64,000 nt of DNA from Sulfurospirillum sp. (GTDB taxonomy: Bacteria; Campylobacterota; Campylobacteria; Campylobacterales; Arcobacteraceae): the NCBI GenBank assembly GCA_030491005.1, contig JAKZMJ010000015.1, forward strand, positions 1 through 64,000, written 5' to 3'. The first letter of the stretch is position 1. Each line of letters begins with the position of its first letter. Of the stretch, positions 54,225 through 63,434 are shown in pieces. Position numbers and translations under genes: made by a program. The notes below the pieces were generated by a model. The model did no database searches and was not told the origin of the DNA. It saw nothing but the letters and a program-made list of their open reading frames with translations.

Positions 54225-55247
54225 TTACCAGTCACTGTCTTCTGCATCATACAATGAATTAGTAATCGCATCTGAATCTAATAAGAATAAAGCATTATTT
54301 ACTACTTCATCACCTACATTTAAACCATCAAGAATTTCATACTTATATGTTGATATTCTATTAGCTTCTACTAAAACAGGTTCAAACTCATCTTTTGAAA
54401 TACTTTTAAATACATAATGTTTATCTGCTTTTGTTAATACTGCACTCTTAGGAAGTGTTAATATAGTTTTATTTGTAGTTTTAAGTTTAACTTTTGCAAA
54501 CATATTTGGAAATAATTTTAAACCTTTATTCTTGATAATAAATCTAACATTTATAGTTTTTGTTTTTTCATTTACAAAAGGATAAATATAATCAATTTTT
54601 GATTTTATTGCTTGGGTAAAACCATTGACATAAATTAAGGCACTCATATCTTGTTTTAAAAAGTTTATATCTTTTTGGTAAATAGAAGCTATAAACCATA
54701 AGTTCTCTAAAGAAGCTAGTTGTAATAACAGCTTTCCTTTTTTTACATAGGAACCTTTATTTATATTTTTTTTTATTACAAAAGCGTTGATACTACTTTT
54801 TACCTTAATATTTTTTATTTTTTTATTTTTTATTATTCTATTTATTTCACTTTTTGATATATCTAGGGCTTCTAGCTTTTCAACAGCACTTCTAAAAAGT
54901 CTTTTATTTATAGTTTTTGAAATATGTAATTCTTTTTGAATACTTAGAACCTTATCTGAATAAACAGTAAATAAAACATCACCTTTTTTTACTTTCATAT
55001 ACATTTTATTAGCATTTAATTTTGTAATATAACCTTCATATCTACTAAGAATATCAATGGTTTTTGACTCATCTAGTAAAAGTTTGCCATAAAAACTTTT
55101 TGTTTTTCCTATTTGCTCTTCTTTCACTTTTATAAGTTTTTTATTAAATAATTGTTTTATATCTAAAGGTTCTGCCATAAGAGTAAAAGAAGTGCTTAGA
55201 AAAAATAAGGCTAATAAAAAGTATTTATTTTTTTGTATAATTTTCAT
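54225..55247 (-). CDS. cusB: efflux RND periplasmic adaptor, CusB type
   Basis: 340 aa with signal peptide (residues 1-25). Lipoyl/hairpin part around LSRYEGYITKLNANKMYMKVKKGDVLFTVYS and KSSINAFVIKKNINKGSYVKKGKLLLQLA, then a beta-barrel and membrane-proximal domain. It links CusA to CusC. Shorter than E. coli CusB; the N-terminal metal-binding Met residues are not obvious. The stop/start overlap with cusC is 1 base. Confidence 0.88.
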   Translation of the reverse strand: MKIIQKNKYFLLALFFLSTSFTLMAEPLDIKQLFNKKLIKVKEEQIGKTKSFYGKLLLDESKTIDILSRYEGYITKLNANKMYMKVKKGDVLFTVYSDKVLSIQKELHISKTINKRLFRSAVEKLEALDISKSEINRIIKNKKIKNIKVKSSINAFVIKKNINKGSYVKKGKLLLQLASLENLWFIASIYQKDINFLKQDMSALIYVNGFTQAIKSKIDYIYPFVNEKTKTINVRFIIKNKGLKLFPNMFAKVKLKTTNKTILTLPKSAVLTKADKHYVFKSISKDEFEPVLVEANRISTYKYEILDGLNVGDEVVNNALFLLDSDAITNSLYDAEDSDW

Positions 55248-56440
55248 TATAATCCTTGTGTAAAATATATTGATTTAGACATAAAGCTAAAATATTTGTT
55301 CATTTCATCTAAAGCTTGTAATTTATATGAGATAATTTCATTTAGATTTTTTATATTATCTTGTGGTTTTATTTGATTAAAACTATTATATGTTTCTAAA
55401 TTTTCTTGTACTTTATTTTTTAAAGGAATAATTGTTTTTTTTAATAAATTGTATGTTAAATAAGTAGTATTAATATTTTCTTGTAAAATATCTAATGAGA
55501 TTTTAAATTTTTGTTTAAGTGTTTTTAAATTATCTTTTATTTTTTTTGTTTTAATTTTTGCTTTTAAAACTTTTATACTCTCCGTTCCGTACACTGATAA
55601 AGGTATATTAAGTGAAAAGTTCACATAATCTTTATATTTTTTATCTCTTGAAAAATAAGAAATATTTACTTTAATATCAGAAGTTTTTTTAGCCTCTTCT
55701 AATTTAGAACTAAGTCTTGATTTATCAATACTTTTTACTAGCATCATTATCTTTGGATGATTATCAAAGTCTTTTTTTAATTCTTTTGTTTTCATATTTA
55801 AACTTGCATCAATTTTTGATATTTTAGAAAAAGAAAGTTCTTCTAGTTTTAAATATAAAGTTTTAATTGTATTTTTTAAGTTTTCTTTTTTAAGTTTTAG
55901 TTTGACTATTTTGATATCTGTATTTAAAATAGAGTTTTGCGTTACTTGTGTATTTCCATATAAAGCATTTAAAAGTTTGAGTAAACTGTTTAAGTTTTTT
56001 TCATATTGATTTAGTAGAATGTACTTTTTTTCAAGTACTAAAATAGTGTAAGAATATTCGTATATTTTAGCTTTTAATTGTAGCTTTTTATCTTTTAGTA
56101 AAAATTGTTCTATATCTTTTTGTTTTAGTGACAAATCTTTTTTTAGCTTTTGTTTATCTCCTATAGGAACTATTTGGGATAAACCTATATATATAGCTTG
56201 CATAGGTTCTAAATCTCTTGCAAACAAATTTGAACTTTGAATATCATTTGCTCCTAAAGTAAGAGTTGGGTTTTTCCAGTTTTGGGATATTTTAATTTGC
56301 TCTTTAGCAATAAAAATTGAGTTTTGAATACTTTTTAAATCATAGTTGTTATTGAGTGTATTTTCAACAATCTCTTCAATACTTTGGGCATAAGCTGAAG
56401 TGATTGTTAAAAATGCAAAGAAAATTGCATTTTTAAACAT
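55247..56440 (-). CDS. cusC: TolC-like outer membrane component, CusC type
   Basis: 397 aa with signal peptide (1-18, ...SAYA). IEEIVENTLNNNYDLKSIQNSI begins the first helical repeat; it has NPTLTLGANDIQ and, in the second half, KVNISYFSRDKKYKDYVNFSLNIPLS (barrel strand). Outer-membrane exit of the pump. Overlaps its neighbours by 1 base on each side, so the operon is tightly coupled. Confidence 0.85.
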   Translation of the reverse strand: MFKNAIFFAFLTITSAYAQSIEEIVENTLNNNYDLKSIQNSIFIAKEQIKISQNWKNPTLTLGANDIQSSNLFARDLEPMQAIYIGLSQIVPIGDKQKLKKDLSLKQKDIEQFLLKDKKLQLKAKIYEYSYTILVLEKKYILLNQYEKNLNSLLKLLNALYGNTQVTQNSILNTDIKIVKLKLKKENLKNTIKTLYLKLEELSFSKISKIDASLNMKTKELKKDFDNHPKIMMLVKSIDKSRLSSKLEEAKKTSDIKVNISYFSRDKKYKDYVNFSLNIPLSVYGTESIKVLKAKIKTKKIKDNLKTLKQKFKISLDILQENINTTYLTYNLLKKTIIPLKNKVQENLETYNSFNQIKPQDNIKNLNEIISYKLQALDEMNKYFSFMSKSIYFTQGL

Positions 56441-56823
56441 TATATATTTACACTTCCTCTTATTTTATGAACTTTTCCATCGTTTGTTTTAAACTTTAAA
56501 TGATATTGCCATGTTCCACCCATTGAAAAATTTATATTAACTTTAAACTTTCCATCTATAAATTTAGCTTTTTTTTCATCTTCCATATGAGACATACCTG
56601 GCATTTCTGGCATAAAAAACTTAATTTTTACTTTTACATCTTTTTTTACTTTTCCATCTTTTATTAAAACAATAAAAATATCATTTGAACCTACTACTAA
56701 AGATTTTAAAGAACTGACTTTTATTTCAAACCCATCTTTATCACTTATATGCAACAAAGGTTCTGCTTGTAAAAAAACAACTGACATTAACATCACGACT
56801 ACTAACTTTAATAAACTTCTCAT
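56440..56823 (-). CDS. FixH/YtkA-like periplasmic protein
   Basis: 127 aa with signal peptide (1-20, ...VVFLQA). The motif FFMPEMPGMSHMEDEKKAKF is a Met/His-rich metal-binding segment in a FixH/YtkA-like beta sandwich. Such proteins often accompany Cus pumps in Campylobacterota and may bind copper in the periplasm. First gene of the fixH-like/cusC/cusB/cusA operon, with AAAGGAG upstream. Confidence 0.82.
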   Translation of the reverse strand: MRSLLKLVVVMLMSVVFLQAEPLLHISDKDGFEIKVSSLKSLVVGSNDIFIVLIKDGKVKKDVKVKIKFFMPEMPGMSHMEDEKKAKFIDGKFKVNINFSMGGTWQYHLKFKTNDGKVHKIRGSVNI

Positions 56824-56862
56824 TTATTATCTCCTTTAAATTTTGAGAAGTATATCTATATT

Positions 56863-56881
56863 GTGTGGACTTTATGTGTAC
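56863..56881 (-). promoter_or_regulatory. direct repeat, candidate response-regulator operator
   Basis: On the minus strand GTACACATAAAGTCCACAC contains GTACACA and GTCCACA with an 11-base period, the spacing of OmpR-family binding sites. A possible -10 (TATAGAT) follows about 8 bases downstream. It lies about 40-58 bases upstream of the ATG of the first gene of the efflux operon and would suit binding by the regulator at 58018-58680. Confidence 0.45.
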
Positions 56882-56888
56882 TTAAAAT

Positions 56889-58021
56889 TTAAAAAAATAA
56901 AACAAAAGTACTACCTTCGTTGGGTGTAGATTTTACTTCTATTTTAATATTATATTTTAAACATACATGGTGAACTATGCTTAAGCCAATACCAAAACCA
57001 CCTTGTTGTGTAGTTGCACGATAATATCTTTTAAATATATCTTTTAATTTATTTTTTTCTATTCCTAAACCAGTATCTTTTATTTCTAAGCTAGAATTTT
57101 TTAAAACAATACTAAGCTTTCCTGATATTTTATTATATTTTATTGCATTTGATACTAGGTTATTAAATGCTCTAATAAAATCATCTTTATGTATATTAAA
57201 AGAAAACTCTTCTAAGTGCATATGTACATTTAGGTGTTTTTGTATACATAAAGCTTCAAAATTAAGCATTTGTTCTTTTATTAAAGAATCTAGTCTTAAT
57301 TTTTTTAAAATTTTTTGATCTTTATGTTCTTGTAAAAAGATATAACTTAAGTCTTTATATATCTCAGATACTCTTCTTGCTGAAATTTTAACTCTTTCAA
57401 TTTGTTTGGCATTTAAAGTATCACTCTCAGTTGACATTAATATAGCAGAAATAGGAGTACTTAATTCATGTGTTGTATCTTTTATAAAATTATTTAATTT
57501 TATTCTTTCTTCTTTGATTGGTTGTAAAAATAGTTTTGCTAAATAATAACCTAGAATAAAAATTATAAAATATATACTCATAAAGAAGAAAAGAATATTT
57601 ATTTGTAAGGTTCTTATATTTTTAAAATACATAGTTTCTTTAATTACAATATAAAAAACACCAAAATGTCCTAAAGCAGAATTATCAATTAATACATAAT
57701 GTTTATCGTGCTTAAAGTATGTTTTAGAAAAATCAATCTTATCTTCCAAGTTTCCAAATATTTTTTCTTTTCCTACATTATACAAGGCTAGTTTATACTC
57801 ACTACTTTTAAGTAATGTATTTTTATCTAAAAAAGAATTACTCATATGTGCATAAACTATTTTTGTTGATATTTGAGAAGTAATATTATGCATTTTTGAT
57901 TTTGTTAAATCAAGATATAATCTTTTTTCATTTTGAAAATAAAAAAATGCAACTAGAAGCATTAAAATAAAAGATGAGCCTAAATATAAGACTAAAAATC
58001 TAATAAATGTTTTTTTTTCAC
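56889..58021 (-). CDS. sensor histidine kinase of the efflux system, start interrupted at a poly-A tract
   Basis: An open frame from ATG at 57962 gives 357 aa, but the true N terminus is probably further upstream: the frame back to about 58017 encodes KTFIRFLVLYLGSSFIL, the start of the first TM. A GTG at 58021-58019 overlaps the regulator's stop (GTGA) and would be the coupled start, but nine A residues follow and ten are needed to stay in frame. Domains: TM1, periplasmic sensor loop, TM2 (about 120-145 in the 357-aa numbering), H-box DTTHELSTP (His165), N-box and GFGIGLSIVHHV. It should phosphorylate the adjacent regulator. Phase variation, a non-standard start or a sequencing error are all possible. 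Confidence 0.75.
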
Positions 58022-58680
58022 TCAGCGTTAAATCTATAACCTACTCCTCTTGTATTAGAAATACTATCATCACCTAGAATTTTTCGAATGTTTTTTATAT
58101 ATGTTCTTATTGTTGAAGCAAGTGGAGCATCATCATAAGACCAAATATTTATACTTAACTCTTCAACAGAGATAGGTTTTGTTTTGTTATTAACTAAATA
58201 TTGTAAAACTTTTGCTTCTTTATAAGCTATACGTATATTTTTATTATCTAAAGTAATTGTTAAGTTTTTTATATCTAATATTATATTTTTTGATATTTGT
58301 ATTTTCTCATTGCTATTAATGTTAAATAATCTTTTCATATTTTGAATTCTTAAGTCTAACTCTTTTAGTACAAAAGGTTTTTTAATATAATCATCACAAC
58401 CAGCGTTAAATCCTTTTTCAATATCATCTATTTGATCCAAAGAAGTTAAAAAAATAGCAGGCGTAAATATATCTTTTGAACGCAAATCTTCTAAAAGTTT
58501 AAAACCGTTTATATTAGGAACATTTACATCTAATAAAAGTAAGTCAAAAGTTTGTGAATATAATATATCTTCGGCTTGTATGCCATCAAATACTGATACT
58601 ACTTCATTTTCTTTTTCTAAAAGATGCTCTTTGATTATTTCATTTAATATTAAATCATCTTCCAATAAAAGTATTTTCAT
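58018..58680 (-). CDS. OmpR-family response regulator of the efflux system
   Basis: 220 aa. Receiver with LLLEDDLIL, Asp51 in LLLLDVNVPNINGF and DYIKKPF; C-terminal winged helix with AYKEAKVLQYLVNN...ELSINIWSYDD...TIRTYIKNIRKILGDD and RGVGYRF. It is cotranscribed with and overlaps the kinase gene. It likely activates the FixH-like/cus operon; a matching direct repeat lies upstream of that operon. Confidence 0.92.
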   Translation of the reverse strand: MKILLLEDDLILNEIIKEHLLEKENEVVSVFDGIQAEDILYSQTFDLLLLDVNVPNINGFKLLEDLRSKDIFTPAIFLTSLDQIDDIEKGFNAGCDDYIKKPFVLKELDLRIQNMKRLFNINSNEKIQISKNIILDIKNLTITLDNKNIRIAYKEAKVLQYLVNNKTKPISVEELSINIWSYDDAPLASTIRTYIKNIRKILGDDSISNTRGVGYRFNAE

Positions 58681-58765
58681 TCTTATCCTTATTATATTTA
58701 AAAAAAATTATATCATAAATTAATAAATTCAAAAATGATGTATTATTAATCAAAGGTTCAATTTA

Positions 58766-58996
58766 ATGCCTATGAATAAAGAAATGCTAAAAGATATGGT
58801 ACATACATATTTGGATATGAACGATATAGAAAAAAGATATCAAGACTTTATATCAAAATTTAGAAAAGTATTTTCTTTATATGAAATAATTCATAATAAA
58901 GCAAATGAATATGTAAAAAATAAGTTATTAACTGTAGGAGGTAATTTCCCAAAGTTAGATGAATTTTATTTTGATAGAATTGGAGGTATAAAGTGA
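58766..58996 (+). CDS. small protein of unknown function
   Basis: 76 aa, helical and charged (EKRYQDFISKFRKVFSLYEIIHNKANEYVKNKLL). No signal, no TM, no recognised family. The ATG at 58766 is preceded by CAAAGGTT. It lies 51 bases before the methyltransferase, on the same strand, and may share its transcript. Confidence 0.55.
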   Translation: MPMNKEMLKDMVHTYLDMNDIEKRYQDFISKFRKVFSLYEIIHNKANEYVKNKLLTVGGNFPKLDEFYFDRIGGIK

Positions 58997-59047
58997 TATT
59001 ATAATGTTTACCTTAACATTAAGTACCTACAATCCAAAGGAATAATA

Positions 59048-59701
59048 TTGGCATTTACAAAAAATGAAATTATAAGTATTTATAAAAAACGAGCAAAGAA
59101 TTTTGATTTTACATCTAAGCTTTATTCTGTTTTTGGATTTAATGATAAATATTATAGACAATTAGCAGTTAATTTACTTGAACTATCAGATAATGATAAT
59201 ATTGTTGAATTAGGTTGTGGAACAGGATTAAATTTTATTCATCTTCAAAAAGCATTAAAAGAAAATGGAGCATTAATTGGTATTGACATATCAAACGATA
59301 TGTTAGAACAAGCAGAGCTAAAAATTAAAAAATATAACTGGCAAAATGTAGAATTATTAAATATAGATGTAAGTAAATATATATACCCTAAAAAGCTTAC
59401 TGGAGTAATCTCCACGTTTGCTATTACATTAATACCAGAATATGAAGATATAATAAAAAAAGTATCTGAATCCTTATTAAAAAATAAAAAGTTTGTTATT
59501 TTAGATTTAAAAAAGCCAAATAATTGGCCTTTGTGGTTAGTAAAAATTGGAGTATTTTTTGCTAAACCATTTGGAGTAACAATGGATTTAGCCAATAGAA
59601 AACCATGGGAAATTATGGAAAAATATTTTGATGAAGTTAAAACAACAGAATATTTAGGTGGAATAATATATATTACAATTGGAACTAACTACTCTAAATA
59701 A
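59048..59701 (+). CDS. class I SAM-dependent methyltransferase
   Basis: 217 aa, start TTG at 59048-59050 or nearby with AAAGGAA upstream. Motif I is NIVELGCGTGLNFIHL and the acidic strand LIGIDIS follows; TFAITLIPEYEDI occupies the motif IV zone. Sequence order is like UbiE/phosphatidylethanolamine-type methylases, and DLKKPNNWPLWLVKIGVFFAKPFG suggests a membrane-facing substrate such as a lipid. Substrate not determinable. Confidence 0.82.
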   Translation: MAFTKNEIISIYKKRAKNFDFTSKLYSVFGFNDKYYRQLAVNLLELSDNDNIVELGCGTGLNFIHLQKALKENGALIGIDISNDMLEQAELKIKKYNWQNVELLNIDVSKYIYPKKLTGVISTFAITLIPEYEDIIKKVSESLLKNKKFVILDLKKPNNWPLWLVKIGVFFAKPFGVTMDLANRKPWEIMEKYFDEVKTTEYLGGIIYITIGTNYSK

Positions 59702-59955
59702 ATTAAAGTATAAGGCTAGAGTGTTGATTTTAGAATAAAAAGAAAGAATTTATAAAGTCCCTAGTCCACTTTTCTTTTAGTCGTTAGTCACATCCAAATC
59801 TTTTGCTATTTTAGCTTAGAATTTATAAATGTTCTAAGTATAAATAAGTGTAGCCATATCACTTTAAAGCGTCGAATTAAAGTACTGCAAAAATTGCATT
59901 AAAATAAAAAGAAAAAATTGTAATTTTTAAGATAAAAAGATATAATTCAAAACCT

Positions 59956-60041
59956 GCGAGTATAGAAGAATTGGTATATTCACTACGTTGAGGTCGTAGG
60001 CTATTTATAGCATGAGGGTTCGAGTCCCTCTATTCGCACCA
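59956..60041 (+). tRNA. tRNA-Leu (GAG)
   Basis: 86 nt with the long variable arm of class II tRNAs. Acceptor GCGAGTA/TATTCGC, anticodon stem CTACG/CGTAG with loop TTGAGGT (anticodon GAG), variable arm GCTATTTATAGC, T arm GGGTTCGAGTCCC and encoded CCA. Mobile-element debris starts shortly after it. Confidence 0.95.
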
Positions 60042-60415
60042 TTAAAGATAAGATAATCGCTACAAAGCCCACAACTTAGGCTTTAATAAGCTACTTTAAG
60101 GTTTCTTTCAAGGGGTCAAGTGTAACCTATGTGTAACCAAAAACACAATTTTAGCTATTTTTGTATATTTTAGAGTGATATTTTTATGATTATTTTGTGT
60201 TGAATTGAGATATTTAACTATAGATAAATAAGATTATACTAATTAATCTATTTTATAAGGCTTAAACTCTGACTTATTAAATCTTTCTAAACTATCTTTT
60301 GAATTAAATTGTTTTTTACTTTGGGTATTATTCATCACTCTATTATCTAAGAAGCTATTTATTTGATAGATCATGTACTTATTATTGAATTCCGACATTT
60401 TTAATTTTTAATAAA
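60042..60415. other. non-coding stretch after tRNA-Leu with a small possible ORF
   Basis: No known gene. The only open frame of note is a 51-codon minus-strand ORF at 60243-60398 (MSEFNNKYMIYQINSFLD...), without a recognisable family. GGGGTCAAGTGTAACC followed by TGTGTAACC near 60114-60139 resembles leftover DNA of an element integrated at the tRNA end, but no integrase is present. Confidence 0.4.
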
Positions 60416-60961
60416 CACCCCTGTGATTGAATATCCACCTTTATGATATACTTCTAAATTAAGACAAGTAAGGATATTGGATGCCAACAAGATTAAGAGT
60501 GGACTTAGCAAGATATCATCACATAATAAATCGAGGGGTAAACCGTTGCGATATTTTCAATAGTACTGATGACAAAGAGATATTTTTACAAATTTTAAAC
60601 AAGAGTACTACTATCCATAAAGCTATTGTTCATGATTACTGCTTGATGGATAATCATTATCATATACTTTTAGAGACTAGCAAAGATAATCTATCTTTGT
60701 TAATGAGAGTGATAAACGCTAACTATGCAAAATATTTTAATAAAAAATACATAGGAGAACCAATAAGCGAAAGAGATTAATCAATCAAAAGAATTTTTAG
60801 AATATTTTTATGAAACCGATACTAAGATAAAAAGAGATTTAGCTATACTTAGTGCTTATAAAGATGGATATACACAAGTCAAGATAGCAACACATCTGAA
60901 ATTATCAACCTCAATGATTAGTAAGATTATCAAGAATGGATATTCGATCACAGGGGTGTAG
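60416..60961 (+). mobile_element. REP-associated tyrosine transposase (RAYT) element remnant
   Basis: A 21-base inverted repeat with one mismatch bounds the gene: CACCCCTGTGAT... at 60416-60436 and ...ATCACAGGGGTG at 60938-60958. CAGGGGTGTAGTTC is repeated again at 60971-60984. The arrangement is that of a RAYT with its recognition repeats. The right repeat overlaps the 3' end of the transposase frame. Confidence 0.7.
60481..60961 (+). pseudogene. RAYT-type Y1 transposase with internal deletion and frameshift
   Basis: The first 99 residues (MPTRLRVDLARYHHIINRG...HDYCLMDNHYHILLET...) carry the HUH pair HYH and match RAYT enzymes. The frame stops at 60780; in the +1 frame the C-terminal part follows (SKEFLEYFYETDTKIKRD...GYTQVKIATHLKLSTSMISKIIK, an HTH). 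The central segment with the catalytic tyrosine helix is absent: about 160 residues remain of the usual 230 or more. Inactive. Confidence 0.82.
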
Positions 60962-60986
60962 TTCCTAGTTCAGGGGTGTAGTTCTG

Positions 60987-61313
60987 ACTGGACTTGACCC
61001 TATTATTAAAGACTCAGGCACATCAGTTAAATCAAAACCTAGAATATCCAAAGCAGGTATAAAACTTTATAGAGGAAGCTTATTTATGGCTACAATGGTA
61101 GCAATAAAATATAATGAACAAATGAAAAACTTTTACGATAGATTAAAAGATAATGGTAAACATTCGACTGTAGCACAAATAGCAGTAATAAGAAAATTAA
61201 TAGTTATTGCTCATTCACTTTATAAAAATAATTGTATTTATAATGCAGAAGTTTATGAAAAAGCTTGTGGTAAATATAGTGTGAAATGTGATAAAAATGG
61301 TATTAATACTTAA
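60987..61313 (+). pseudogene. C-terminal fragment of an IS110-family transposase
   Basis: The frame TGLDPIIKDSGTSVKSKPRISKAGIKLYRG and the following VAIKYNEQMKNFYDRLKDNGKHSTVAQIAVIRKLIVIAHSL match the C-terminal (helix-hairpin-helix plus serine) half of IS110 DEDD transposases; the Ser of SGTS is present. The N-terminal DEDD half is missing; the fragment begins a few bases after the RAYT repeats. An ATG at 61086 inside it is not a real gene start. Confidence 0.85.
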
Positions 61314-61527
61314 AATATAAATTAATGTTTATTTAGTTGGTTGTAATTAAGAAATTCAGTAGGTTTTAAGGTGGCGACTTGGAGTGTAATAAGTTACCCA
61401 AGCGATTTTTTAAGTAATTTTAGCTTACAAATTTAATTAAAGTTAGAAGTAAGATTAAACTTTTATGAAGGGTATCATGTCTCTCAAGATTGCCATTATA
61501 TTAAAATAAACATATAGGAGATATTTT

Positions 61528-61746
61528 ATGGAATTTGAAATTTTACCATATTTAAATACGATAATAACAGTTAGTATTATTGCCATTTTTATGGCAATTA
61601 GCCCTGGAGCAGATTTTGCCATGGTAATAAGAAATAGTGTATTTTACAGTAGAGAAAAAGGAATATATTCAGCATTTGGTATTGCATTAGCTATTTGGGT
61701 TCATATAGCATATTCAATTGCAGGATTAGCAATTATAATATCACAA
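61528..61746 (+). pseudogene. LysE/RhtB-family exporter cut by an insertion sequence
   Basis: The first 73 residues (MEFEILPYLNTIITVSIIAIFMAISPGADFAMVIRNSVF...) are the N terminus of a LysE-type amino-acid exporter, including the conserved SPGADF. At 61747 an IS4-type element interrupts it; reading into the IS adds Asn-Phe-Arg-Thr and a stop. The rest of the gene is not found on the other side of the IS. AGGAGA precedes the ATG. Confidence 0.85.
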
Positions 61747-61747
61747 C

Positions 61748-63115
61748 TTAACTTTCGCACCTAAAACCAAGTAACTTCTGTGTCACATCCTTTAATATAT
61801 CAATAATAGTAGTAAAATCATCATTTCTATTTACAATCTCTTCTATTTGTGCTATTTCATTGAGTATTAATATAAATGTTTGCATAGCAATTGCTAAAGT
61901 ATGTAGTTCACATTCTAAATCTTTAAACAATCCACCTATAGTTTTAGGTTCATGACTAATACGATTGATATAACTAACTATATTATATGTAAAAAATGAT
62001 AGTGTAATTCTAGCAATAAGAGCTTCATATATTCTATTTTCTTCTGTACTAAATCCAAAGTGTTCACGAAGCTCTTTATAACCTTGTTCTATATCCCATC
62101 TTCTTCTATAAGTCTCAATAATTGTTTCGTCTGAGATATCTAAATCTGTTGATACAATTGGTATTAATTTATCTGATGTCTTTAAAAATACTATTTTTAT
62201 TTTACCAGCTTTTTTATGTTCAACTACAACTGAAAAATATTTATATTTAACTTTTTTGCCATAGGTTCCAAACTTTATATCTTTTAGTTTTTTATATTTA
62301 TCATAGATACCTGTTAGTGTTTTTCTATCTCCTAAAAAGTTCCATATTTTATTGTTATTTGCTACTCTTGTAATAACTTTTAATCCTAGTTCATTCATCT
62401 CTTTAATGAATGAAGGTTTACTATACCAACTATCAACAAGTAAATAATCAGCATATATACCACTATTTACAGCTCTTTTAACCATAGCTATTGCTATTTG
62501 TGATTTGCCTTTTAGTGTCTCTAGTCTTCTTATGTGAGCATTACTTCTATAATCTACAATATTAGTAAAATTTTCTAGTGCTACTCTTGCATATTTATTT
62601 GTAGCAATTTCAAAGTCTAACATCAAGTTAGAGAAACCATCACTATAATTTAAAGATACAACATTGATACCTCTAATAGTTCGTTTCTCTTTATTACTCC
62701 ATAAGTAGTCACTACTACCCTCTATATCTTTACCAACTTTTCCCTCAACTGTATCATCAATAATTAAAACTCTTACAGCTTTTTTATCTTGTACTTTATG
62801 AAGTAATTTTAGTATCTTTAATGTTGATAAAGATAGTAGTTTTCTCCAGTTGTAGTTACTATTGCTAAGTAATCTATAGTAAACATCTTTCTTTAAACTA
62901 TCATCACTTTGATTTGAAAATGTTGATATCTTTTTATTCATAACCAACATATAGACAAAATGAATAACTACCATATAAACACTAACACCATCTTTCTTAG
63001 TGAATTTACTTTGAGATAAAATTGTTTTTATATTTAGTACTTGCATTGTCTTGAAAATTGGATTTTTTAGCTTGCCATTTATAATATTAGTTATTTTCTC
63101 TTGAATATTCATCAA
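61748..63115 (-). CDS. IS4-family transposase
   Basis: 455 aa, intact. DDE triad: Asp in VLIIDDTVEGKVGKD, Asp in YLLVDSWYSKPSF and Glu in RRRWDIEQGYKELREHFG (the YREK-type signature of IS4). The stop codon TAA lies inside the terminal inverted repeat, so the gene fills the element to its left edge. Likely competent for transposition. Confidence 0.92.
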   Translation of the reverse strand: MMNIQEKITNIINGKLKNPIFKTMQVLNIKTILSQSKFTKKDGVSVYMVVIHFVYMLVMNKKISTFSNQSDDSLKKDVYYRLLSNSNYNWRKLLSLSTLKILKLLHKVQDKKAVRVLIIDDTVEGKVGKDIEGSSDYLWSNKEKRTIRGINVVSLNYSDGFSNLMLDFEIATNKYARVALENFTNIVDYRSNAHIRRLETLKGKSQIAIAMVKRAVNSGIYADYLLVDSWYSKPSFIKEMNELGLKVITRVANNNKIWNFLGDRKTLTGIYDKYKKLKDIKFGTYGKKVKYKYFSVVVEHKKAGKIKIVFLKTSDKLIPIVSTDLDISDETIIETYRRRWDIEQGYKELREHFGFSTEENRIYEALIARITLSFFTYNIVSYINRISHEPKTIGGLFKDLECELHTLAIAMQTFILILNEIAQIEEIVNRNDDFTTIIDILKDVTQKLLGFRCES

Positions 63116-63212
63116 TAAACCTCTTTTTTAATATCCATATTATAGCTAATAAGCACTGTATAAAAGCTTCTTTGATACTATTTTATAGCTTATTTTTAGA
63201 ATATTATTTTAA

Positions 63213-63434
63213 TTATTTACACTTAAAATAATATTGTCAATAGACATGAAAATCTTGGATTAAGTATTGATAATCTGCTTGTTATTTGATGTTTTATTGA
63301 TTGTTTTAGGTGCGAAAGTTAAGTTATTTACACTTAAAATAATATTGTCAATAGACATAAAAATTTTGGATTAAGTAGTGATAACATGCTTGTTATTTGA
63401 TGTTTTATTGATTGTTTTAGGTGCGAAAGTTAAG
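63213..63434. repeat. two tandem 111-base copies of the IS4 right end
   Basis: 63213-63323 and 63324-63434 both begin TTATTTACACTTAAAATAAT and end in GGTGCGAAAGTTAAG; I count 5 mismatches. Each contains the terminal repeat, so the element has an extra outer end. Confidence 0.9.

Larger units (their letters stand above)
61747..63434 (-). mobile_element. IS4-family insertion sequence with duplicated right end
   Basis: Left end CTTAACTTTCGCACCTAAAA at 61747; the inverse ends at 63323 and again at 63434. The two right ends belong to two 111-base tandem copies (63213-63323, 63324-63434) with 5 mismatches. Left flank is the LysE gene, right flank another transposase gene, so no target duplication is seen and a rearrangement has happened. 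Confidence 0.85.

Noticed and set aside
61086-61313. 75-aa ORF as a complete small gene
   Set aside because: Its frame continues upstream to 60987 and the whole is an IS110 transposase C-terminal fragment.
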